From Bacteroidales bacterium (GTDB lineage: Bacteria; Bacteroidota; Bacteroidia; Bacteroidales; UBA4181): a stretch of DNA of 5,710 nt. The position numbers and the translations under genes were made by a program. Below the pieces are notes generated by a model. That model was not told where the DNA came from. It was given only the letters and a program-made list of their open reading frames with translations, and did no database searches. Positions 1 through 4,908 of the stretch are shown here, piece by piece (the first letter of the stretch is position 1; each line of letters opens with the position of its first letter). The stretch covers positions 1 through 5,710 of the forward strand of contig JAQVSH010000132.1 of the NCBI GenBank assembly GCA_028700615.1, written 5' to 3'.

Positions 1-9
1 CGAAGCAGG

Positions 10-38
10 GCCCTCCCCGGGGAGGGCGGTGGGTGGGG
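10..38. repeat. Perfect 18-bp GC palindrome with G-rich tail (REP-like)
   Basis: Positions 10-27 (GCCCTCCCCGGGGAGGGC) form a perfect palindrome with no spacer. A G-rich tail follows to 38. On the plus strand the G runs at 19-22, 24-26, 31-33 and 35-38 are separated by 1, 4 and 1 bases, which fits the pattern of a potential G-quadruplex. GC-rich palindromes with a GGGTGGGG-like tail recur between genes in some Bacteroidota, so this may be a REP-like intergenic repeat. That family assignment is from memory and unverified. It lies on what is probably the chromosomal side of the attachment site. Confidence 0.55.
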
Positions 39-59
39 AATTTAAAAGGAATGCCCAAA

Positions 60-105
60 GGGCACAAAAAAAGCTGTTCGTGAAGAACAGCTTTTATTTG
101 TGCCC
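60..105 (-). terminator. Long hairpin terminator behind the tRNA 3' end
   Basis: Positions 60-79 pair with 85-105 to give a stem of about 20 bp with one bulged base (96) and the 5-nt loop GTGAA at 80-84. The inner stem is GCTGTTC/GAACAGC flanked by A and T runs. Read on the minus strand it ends in a run of seven T's, the form of an intrinsic terminator for the tRNA remnant at 101-118. The plus strand also has a T-rich 3' side (CTTTTATTT), so it may act in both directions. The outer stem GGGCACAAA/TTTGTGCCC includes the last bases of the tRNA itself. Confidence 0.75.
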
Positions 106-118
106 AGGACAAGACTCG
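101..118 (-). other. Attachment site: 3' tRNA fragment (probably tRNA-Leu)
   Basis: On the minus strand, 118 down to 101 reads CGAGTCTTGTCCTGGGCA. This fits the end of a tRNA: CGAGT as the rest of a T loop, CTTGT as the 3' T-stem strand, CCTGGGC as the 3' acceptor strand and A as the discriminator base; CCA is not encoded. An acceptor ending CCTGGGC-A would pair with a 5' GCCCAGG, as in many bacterial tRNA-Leu genes. The match stops inside the T loop: the next two bases are GG where a tRNA would have TT, and no 5' tRNA half follows. The integrase gene begins about 225 bp away and a terminator follows the fragment. The inference is that this is the displaced 3' end left at an integration junction. 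The intact tRNA should lie at the far right end of the element, outside this window. Isotype is inferred, not proven. Confidence 0.68.
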
Positions 119-182
119 CCAATATGCTTTTTCGCCTTTTCGCACCTCTCTGACATAGAGCTGTTTACACACTATAAATAAC

Positions 183-200
183 TGAAATACATTGAAATAC
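183..200 (+). repeat. TGAAATAC direct repeat, 10-bp period
   Basis: TGAAATAC occurs at 183-190 and 193-200, exactly one helical turn apart. The hexamer TGAAAT recurs at 293-298 and in inverted form (ATTTCA) at 308-313, next to the integrase promoter. This spacing suits a protein binding one face of the DNA, such as an arm-type integrase site, an excisionase site or a repressor site. No function can be assigned from sequence alone. Confidence 0.4.
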
Positions 201-253
201 GTGTCAATCTACTCTTTCTCATAAAATCTTTTTTTTTCACTTATTTTCTATAA

Positions 254-272
254 GGGGACGCTGGGGGGACGC
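254..272 (+). repeat. GGGGACGC direct repeat upstream of integrase
   Basis: GGGGACGC occurs at 254-261 and again at 265-272, 11 bp apart. It stands out as GC-rich in an AT-rich leader. A related GGGACA repeat lies on the other side of the integrase gene (1888-1911). Paired repeats flanking a tyrosine recombinase gene close to the attachment site are candidates for arm-type binding sites of the recombinase or its directionality factor. This is inference. Confidence 0.4.
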
Positions 273-288
273 GAAATGTTGTTGAGAC

Positions 289-317
289 TATATGAAATCT
301 TATGTTCATTTCATATA
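289..317. promoter_or_regulatory. Candidate operator: 10-bp perfect inverted repeat
   Basis: TATATGAAAT (289-298) and ATTTCATATA (308-317) form a perfect inverted repeat with a 9-bp spacer. The centre-to-centre distance is 19 bp, close to two helical turns, which is typical of a dimeric repressor site. Its right half overlaps the candidate -7 box at 314-321, so a bound protein could block integrase transcription. The stem is AT-rich with no T tract behind it, which argues against a terminator. Confidence 0.5.
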
Positions 318-321
318 TTTG
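314..321 (+). promoter_or_regulatory. Candidate -7 box for the integrase gene
   Basis: TATATTTG matches the Bacteroidota -7 consensus TAnnTTTG exactly and lies 21 bp before the integrase ATG, implying a very short leader. I find no convincing TTG-type -33 element at the usual distance: the TTG triplets at 279-284 are too far upstream. The box overlaps the inverted repeat at 289-317. Confidence 0.35.
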
Positions 322-342
322 TGATGCTTAAAAAATATTGTC

Positions 343-1827
343 ATGTCTCAAATCTCAAAAATTCTGGCCACGAAGGTTAATCCCATTTCTGGGAAATCAG
401 AAATCTTATTAAGGTTACGCCACGGTCGTAACATCGCACTCCGCGCAAAAACGCATCTGTTCATTTCACCAAGCTATTTTGTCACACAACGCAATGGACG
501 GGATGCTCCAGGTGAAATAGTTGTAAAGTCAAGAATTTCCTCACCGGAAGTTATCCAGGCAAAAGAGGTGCGGAACAAAATTGAAGAGATGTGCCGCCTT
601 TTCGAAGAAAGGATCAGTATTGAAAAGCCGGAAAACATCACCCGGGATTGGCTCCAGCAACAAGTGGACCTATATGTTTATGGTGACAATAGCTCAAAGG
701 AAACGGTACCAGTCAAATCAAAATCTTTCTTTGATCATTTTGACGATTACCTGGCTGTTTCCCAATTCTCAGAAAGCAGAAGAAAACACTTTCTGGTCCT
801 GTACCGCGCCCTGCAGCGTTACGGCCTTTACCGAAAGTATGAAATATCATTTGATTCATTTAACCCGGCTATAATTGCCGATTTCGAAAGGTTTCTTCGC
901 AACGAGCATACATTCTTTGTCGCAGATAAAAAGAATGTAGCCCTTCGAGTTCCGGTCGCAAAATATCGAGCCATTTTCGAGAAATTTCCTGAATGCCGTG
1001 TCCCGAAACCAAGAGGGGATAACTACATAAAAGGACTCCTGGTGATTTTGAGAACTTTTTTCATTTGGGCAAACAAGACTGGAAAGACACAGTGCAATCC
1101 ATTCAGAGAGCGCCAGATCAAGGAGAGTGTTTACGGCACTCCCATATTCATAACAGATGACGAACGACGTCAGATTTATAGAACAGATCTCTCTTATGAC
1201 AAGCGCCTGGAACAGCAGCGGGATATCTTCATTTTTCAATGCCTCATCGGTTGCCGGATCAGTGACCTGTATTCCATGCGACGTTCCAATATCATCACAG
1301 AGAGAACATCAAAAGGCGACCGCAAGTGCATCAGTTACATTCCGAGCAAGACCAAAGACGGCAATCCCATAACGGTTTATGTTCCTCTGAACGCCACAGC
1401 GCTTGAAATCCTGAAAAAGTATGACTACATGAAGAACCAGGTGCTGGTGGATAACCGCTATTCTCAGGAGAACATTTCCAAGGCGATCAAGGGCAAAACA
1501 CCGGCCTCCATTTCCGATGCGCCCCTTTTCCCGCTTATTGCCCAGCAGCGGTATAATGAATACATCAAGGAGGTATTCAGGGCGTGCGGCATCACCAGGG
1601 AAGTATCGGTGATCAATCCCACGACCGGCGAGGTGGAGCAGAAGAGCATTGCCGATATTGCCTCTTCGCATTTGGCTCGGCGCACTTTCGTCGGGAATCT
1701 TTACAATAAGGTGCAGGATCCGAACCTGGTCGGCAGCCTTAGCGGCCACAAAGAGGGGAGTAGGGCATTCGCCCGGTACCGGTCCATAAACATTGACCTG
1801 AAAGCCGACTTGATAGACAAGCTATAA
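343..1827 (+). CDS. Tyrosine recombinase / integrase, Bacteroidota type
   Basis: This 494-residue protein is a site-specific tyrosine recombinase that cuts and rejoins DNA at attachment sites through a 3'-phosphotyrosine intermediate. Residues about 5-50 look like the N-terminal arm-binding domain, about 127-250 like the SAM-like core-binding domain, and about 265-494 form the catalytic domain. The active-site set is complete: Arg305 (LIGCRISDL), a probable Lys336 (PSKTKDG), His443 and Arg446 (SSHLARRTF), His469 (LSGHKEGS) and the nucleophile Tyr479 (ARYRSI). The length is slightly above the usual 400-450 residues of the family. The ATG at 343 is the only sensible start; no Shine-Dalgarno motif is seen, which is common in this phylum. 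The gene reads away from the tRNA fragment at 101-118, its likely attachment site, and ends at a terminator. Base composition shifts inside the gene: the 5' part is about 37-40% GC in sampled stretches and the catalytic part about 53-58%. It appears intact and active. It could serve an integrative element, a genomic island or a prophage; the window does not decide which. Confidence 0.97.
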   Translation: MSQISKILATKVNPISGKSEILLRLRHGRNIALRAKTHLFISPSYFVTQRNGRDAPGEIVVKSRISSPEVIQAKEVRNKIEEMCRLFEERISIEKPENITRDWLQQQVDLYVYGDNSSKETVPVKSKSFFDHFDDYLAVSQFSESRRKHFLVLYRALQRYGLYRKYEISFDSFNPAIIADFERFLRNEHTFFVADKKNVALRVPVAKYRAIFEKFPECRVPKPRGDNYIKGLLVILRTFFIWANKTGKTQCNPFRERQIKESVYGTPIFITDDERRQIYRTDLSYDKRLEQQRDIFIFQCLIGCRISDLYSMRRSNIITERTSKGDRKCISYIPSKTKDGNPITVYVPLNATALEILKKYDYMKNQVLVDNRYSQENISKAIKGKTPASISDAPLFPLIAQQRYNEYIKEVFRACGITREVSVINPTTGEVEQKSIADIASSHLARRTFVGNLYNKVQDPNLVGSLSGHKEGSRAFARYRSINIDLKADLIDKL

Positions 1828-1829
1828 AG

Positions 1830-1860
1830 AACGCCCTCCATTCGGGGGCGTTTCTTCTTT
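1830..1860 (+). terminator. Intrinsic terminator after the integrase gene
   Basis: AACGCCCTC (1830-1838) pairs with GGGGGCGTT (1844-1852), one pair being a G-T wobble, around the 5-nt loop CATTC. The T-rich run TTTCTTCTTT follows to 1860. It starts 2 bp after the integrase stop codon, so the integrase is transcribed as a single-gene unit, apart from the downstream lipoprotein. Confidence 0.85.
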
Positions 1861-1868
1861 GTATCGTC

Positions 1869-1911
1869 TGTCCCACTCATCCGATTCGGGACACCTGGGA
1901 CAAGTGGGACA
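1869..1911 (+). repeat. GGGACA iterations, 9-bp period, with an inverted copy
   Basis: GGGACA occurs at 1888-1893, 1897-1902 and 1906-1911, each 9 bp after the last. An inverted copy, TGTCCCA, lies at 1869-1875. The motif resembles the GGGGACGC pair on the other side of the integrase gene and also the AGGACAAG in the attachment region (106-113). The arrangement suggests a multi-site protein-binding region, perhaps recombinase arm sites. No gene is found between 1861 and 2216. Confidence 0.45.
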
Positions 1912-2001
1912 CTGCATCAAGTTCTCTGTTTATTCCGTTCTTCCGTTAATAGATATTTAAACCGTTCCTGTTCTCTTTCAATAGTTATATTTTTCTTTTT
2001 T

Positions 2002-2071
2002 CCCGAATTCAAACTCAAACCGACCGGTTACAAGCTCAAACCGCCCGAATTCAAACTCAAACCGACCGGTT
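2002..2071 (+). repeat. 21-bp-period tandem repeat upstream of the lipoprotein gene
   Basis: A 28-bp block at 2002-2029 is repeated exactly at 2044-2071, 42 bp later. The intervening bases are a variant of the same unit: CAAACTCAAACCG starts at 2010 and 2052, and CAAGCTCAAACCG at 2031, giving a 21-bp period, or two helical turns. The tails alternate between ACCGGT and GAATTC, both six-base palindromes. The 12-mer AACCGACCGGTT (2018-2029 and 2060-2071) has dyad symmetry. The array ends about 145 bp before the lipoprotein start, so it could bind a regulator or mark an old recombination junction. Confidence 0.7.
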
Positions 2072-2181
2072 GCTGAAAATATTTAGTTATCCGGTTTTTT
2101 TATTAATTTTATGGCACATAATCAGGCTCCAACGAGCGAGAGGTTGTGGTGCTGGGATTCACTTAGCACAAATAACCAATA

Positions 2182-2198
2182 CTGGTTTTAGAAACCAG
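2182..2198 (+). promoter_or_regulatory. Small hairpin in the lipoprotein leader
   Basis: CTGGTTT (2182-2188) and AAACCAG (2192-2198) form a 7-bp perfect stem with a TAG loop, ending 18 bp before the lipoprotein ATG. No T tract follows, so it is not a standard terminator. In a transcript it would sit just upstream of the translation start and could affect stability or initiation. It could also be a protein-binding dyad, or chance. Confidence 0.35.
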
Positions 2199-2216
2199 CA
2201 CGATAATATCAGAATT

Positions 2217-4787
2217 ATGAATCATATTAAAAAAAAACTTACTGCACTTATAGCAGTGTCTGTTTTGGTACTTTTATTCGTGTCATGTGATGTATTGAAA
2301 CCTGAACCGGAACCTGAACCGGAAATTATTCTTTCACAGTCCGAGTTTGTGCTTTCCAGTGACTCTACTATCATTGAAGTAGAGGTAAAAGCTAATGTTG
2401 AATTTGGCGTTATGATCCAGGGCGGATGGATTACTAGAAACCTCACAAAGGTTTCCACTTCAACGAAACTCTTTTTCAATATAGCTAAAAATGAAAGCTA
2501 TAATAAAAGGGAAGATTTTATTGTTATCAAGCAGAAAAATGGTCCACTAGAAAAATCCATTCGTGTTTTTCAATCTCAAAATGATGCTATTATTATTTCT
2601 AGCAATAATGTTGAAATATCATGGGAAAGTCAGGTATTGGAAGTAGAATTAAATACTAACGTAGAGATAGAAGTCATTATACCCGCTGTTGCCAAAGACT
2701 GGGTTTCTTATACCGGCACAAAAGCTTTAAGGACTTGGACTTTGCTCTTTAGTATAGCAGAAAACGAAACTTACGAAGCGCGTTCCACAGAATTGTATGT
2801 TAAGAACACGGCAACAAAACTTCAAGATACACTTACTGTCTACCAGCAATCAAATTTGGGACTTTTGGTTACCCCGTCTGAGTTTGACCTATCTTATGAA
2901 GCAACTACTATTGAAGTGGAGATTCAAGCAAACGTTGAATATGATGTGATCATATCTGATGACTGGATTACAGAAATCACTACAAAGGGTTTATCTACTG
3001 CCACACTCTCTTTCGGAGTAGGAAAAAACGAAACATATGATAATAGAGAAGGTACTATAACCATCAAGCAAAAGAACGGAACATTATCAAGTACCATTAA
3101 GATTTACCAATCGCAGGAAGATGTTATCATACTATCCCATAAGAGTTTTGAACTGTCTAGCGAAAGTCACACATTGGAGGTAGAAATGAAGACTAACGTG
3201 GACTTTGAGGTGATAATTCCCGAAGCTGCCAATAACTGGGTTTCTTATACCGGCACAAAAGCATTGAGAACGGAAACATTGTTGTTAAACATAACTGCAA
3301 ATGATAGTGATACACCACGTTCTACAGAATTGTATGTTAAGAACAAAGCAAACGACCTTCAAGATACACTTATAGTCAAGCAAGATGGTAATGAACCAGG
3401 AGTATACCGGGTAACGAAGATGGGTACTTTAGGCACAATTCTTAACCAAACCCAAAAAGACACTATCACCACAATGATAATAAAAGGAGAGATCAACTGG
3501 GTGGATTTTGAAGTGATGAAATTGCATATGCCTAAACTGTTGTACTTAGATTTGAAAGATGTTATATGTGAAGATGATAAAATACCTAATATAGCATTTG
3601 GTTCAACTTTTACGGGCGCCGTACCGTTCTACCCTATAAATAAAACCATTAGAAATATAATTCTTCCATTGAGTATTAAAACAATTGGAAAAGGGGCATT
3701 TGGATATTGTACTGGTTTGACTGGCACTTTACATCTCCCTGAAGGATTGACCTCAATCGAACATAGTGCATTTTTTGAATGTACTGGCTTTACTGGTGTG
3801 AATTTTCCTGACGGATTGACAACGATTGGGGCATATGCTTTTTGGGGGTGTAAAGGTTTCACCGGTTCTTTAATTCTCCCTGAAGGATTGACTACGATTG
3901 GTAGGGAGGCATTTGGATATTGTACTGGTTTGAATGGAGAACTGAACCTTCCCACAGGATTGACAATGATTAATGAAGGTACCTTTAATGAATGTACAGG
4001 CCTTACTGGTTCACTGACTATTCCTGAAGGAGTGTTAACAATTGCGTTTGCTGCGTTTCTAAATTGTAGAGGATTTAATGGCTCCTTAATTCTTCCTGAC
4101 GGATTGACAATGATTGGAGAATCTGCATTTTGTCAATGTGGTTTTACTGGAGAATTGAGTCTTCCTGGCAGTTTGACAATGATTGGAGAATCTGCCTTTT
4201 CTGGATGTAGGGGCTTTACTGGTTCCTTATATATACCGGATGGAGTCACTAAAATTGAACAATATGCATTTTGTGAATGTGGTTTTACTGGTGAATTGAG
4301 ACTGCCTGCCGGGTTAACAATGATTGGAGCATGTGCCTTTTTTAATTGTCGGGGATTTACTGGCTCTTTAAACCTACCTGACGGATTAACTGTGATTTCT
4401 CAACATACTTTTTATGATTGTAATGGTTTTACTGGTTCTTTAAATCTTCCTGATGGATTGAAAAAAATTGAGAGCTGGGCCTTTACAAGATGTGGCTTTA
4501 CTGGATTAGTTATTGGTAATAACTTGGAATCAATTGAAGAATTAGCATTTCACGGTTGCTCCAACATTTCTGGAAATGTTATTTTCCCTATAAGCCTCAA
4601 TTATATAGGAAAAAAAGGTTTTGATTCTTGTTCTAAAGTAGATGCTTTCCGATTCCCGCATACCACACCCCTTTCATATTCTGAGAAAATGCTAACAGCT
4701 GGAGCGACTGTAGAAGTGCCAACATCTGCAGTTGATACATACAAAGCAACTGATGGCTGGAAGGATTATAATATAGTAGGCTATTAA
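2217..4787 (+). CDS. Surface lipoprotein: four BACON-like domains plus BspA-type LRRs
   Basis: This 856-residue protein is probably an outer-surface lipoprotein that binds host, glycan or cell-surface ligands. Residues 1-24 are a lipoprotein signal: KKK, a hydrophobic core, then the lipobox LFVSC with Cys24 as the lipidated residue. An acidic PEPEPEPE linker (29-36) follows. Residues about 37-121, 124-211, 216-300 and 303-390 are four beta-rich domains of about 85 residues resembling BACON domains, each with a WI or WV core motif and ending near a Q-rich strand. Domains 1 and 3 resemble each other, as do 2 and 4. Residues about 395-480 look like the N-cap common in BspA-like proteins. Residues 481-809 hold 14 leucine-rich repeats of 23-24 residues (LPxGLTxIGxxAFxxCxGFTG), then a degenerate cap and the tail VEVPTSAVDTYKATDGWKDY, typical of the family. 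BACON domains are linked to carbohydrate or mucin binding, and BspA in Tannerella to host-protein binding; the ligand here is unknown. The ATG at 2217 is chosen because it places the signal peptide at the N-terminus. The gene is AT-rich relative to its right-hand neighbour and stands alone, ending at a terminator. Confidence 0.94.
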   Translation: MNHIKKKLTALIAVSVLVLLFVSCDVLKPEPEPEPEIILSQSEFVLSSDSTIIEVEVKANVEFGVMIQGGWITRNLTKVSTSTKLFFNIAKNESYNKREDFIVIKQKNGPLEKSIRVFQSQNDAIIISSNNVEISWESQVLEVELNTNVEIEVIIPAVAKDWVSYTGTKALRTWTLLFSIAENETYEARSTELYVKNTATKLQDTLTVYQQSNLGLLVTPSEFDLSYEATTIEVEIQANVEYDVIISDDWITEITTKGLSTATLSFGVGKNETYDNREGTITIKQKNGTLSSTIKIYQSQEDVIILSHKSFELSSESHTLEVEMKTNVDFEVIIPEAANNWVSYTGTKALRTETLLLNITANDSDTPRSTELYVKNKANDLQDTLIVKQDGNEPGVYRVTKMGTLGTILNQTQKDTITTMIIKGEINWVDFEVMKLHMPKLLYLDLKDVICEDDKIPNIAFGSTFTGAVPFYPINKTIRNIILPLSIKTIGKGAFGYCTGLTGTLHLPEGLTSIEHSAFFECTGFTGVNFPDGLTTIGAYAFWGCKGFTGSLILPEGLTTIGREAFGYCTGLNGELNLPTGLTMINEGTFNECTGLTGSLTIPEGVLTIAFAAFLNCRGFNGSLILPDGLTMIGESAFCQCGFTGELSLPGSLTMIGESAFSGCRGFTGSLYIPDGVTKIEQYAFCECGFTGELRLPAGLTMIGACAFFNCRGFTGSLNLPDGLTVISQHTFYDCNGFTGSLNLPDGLKKIESWAFTRCGFTGLVIGNNLESIEELAFHGCSNISGNVIFPISLNYIGKKGFDSCSKVDAFRFPHTTPLSYSEKMLTAGATVEVPTSAVDTYKATDGWKDYNIVGY
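2301..2324 (+). repeat. 12-bp tandem repeat encoding the PEPE linker
   Basis: CCTGAACCGGAA is present twice, back to back (2301-2312 and 2313-2324), encoding PEPEPEPE just after the lipidated Cys24. The unit keeps the reading frame, so copy-number change would lengthen or shorten the stalk between the membrane anchor and the first BACON-like domain without breaking the gene. Confidence 0.8.
2325..3386 (+). repeat. 537-bp internal duplication (two BACON-like pairs)
   Basis: The pair of domains encoded from 2325 is repeated from 2862, an offset of 537 bp (179 codons). Identity remains high in places: the 28 bp at 2698-2725 are identical to 3235-3262, and ACAGAATTGTATGTTAAGAA in the following strand is also shared at the same offset. 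Other parts have diverged, so the copy is neither brand new nor ancient. The result is an A-B-A-B domain order. Confidence 0.8.
3657..4643 (+). repeat. Leucine-rich repeat array, 14 units of 69-72 bp
   Basis: This stretch encodes 14 BspA-type repeats of 23 or 24 residues. DNA-level identity between units is strong in places: 25 bp at 3696-3720 match 3909-3933 (213 bp apart), and 23 bp at 4104-4126 match 4173-4195 (69 bp apart). Units 7-8 and 9-10 form a 141-bp higher-order repeat in which a 23-residue unit (xxCGFTG) alternates with a 24-residue unit (CRGFTG). Such arrays can expand or contract in frame by recombination. Confidence 0.85.
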
Positions 4788-4831
4788 TAGTATATCTAGT
4801 CTTATTAGTTCAATCTCCCCTTCAAACACAC

Positions 4832-4866
4832 CCCCGGATCACCCCCCCTGGTCCGGGGCCTTTTTT
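4832..4866 (+). terminator. Intrinsic terminator after the lipoprotein gene
   Basis: CCCCGGATCA (4832-4841) pairs with TGGTCCGGGG (4849-4858), with one T-G wobble, around a loop of seven C's. CC and six T's follow (4861-4866). It serves the plus-strand lipoprotein gene. On the minus strand no T tract follows the stem, so the convergent TOPRIM-like gene would have at best a weak terminator here. Confidence 0.85.
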
Positions 4867-4908
4867 ACAAAAAGTCAGGATAAAAATTCCCGTCCGCTGC
4901 CTCAAGGA

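Noticed and set aside
229..237. T9 tract upstream of the integrase as a phase-variation switch
   Set aside because: It lies about 80 bp before the candidate promoter box in a generally AT-rich leader, with no structure linking it to expression.
1309..1749. 146-codon antisense frame inside the integrase gene
   Set aside because: It lies wholly opposite the catalytic domain, whose sense frame has all active-site residues. The antisense product has no recognisable motif.
1921..1980. GTTCTCT pair and scattered CCGTT copies
   Set aside because: Short words with irregular spacing in a pyrimidine-rich stretch; no consistent repeat unit.
2002..2071. Possible CRISPR array
   Set aside because: The unit is a contiguous 21-bp tandem repeat without unique spacers, and no cas gene is present.
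2111..2191. 26-codon frame in the lipoprotein leader
   Set aside because: Very short, no ribosome-binding signal or homology recognised, and its stop falls in the loop of the leader hairpin. Probably chance.
2070..2216. In-frame TTG at 2070 that would extend the lipoprotein by 49 residues
   Set aside because: It starts inside the tandem repeat and would bury the lipoprotein signal peptide. The ATG at 2217 puts KKK, the hydrophobic core and the lipobox at the N-terminus.
3629..3955. 108-codon antisense frame in the leucine-rich array
   Set aside because: Its repetitive product simply mirrors the periodic sense repeats.
4781..4790. CTATTAATAG palindrome over the lipoprotein stop codon
   Set aside because: Only 10 bp and AT-rich; such palindromes are expected by chance, and the real terminator is at 4832-4866.
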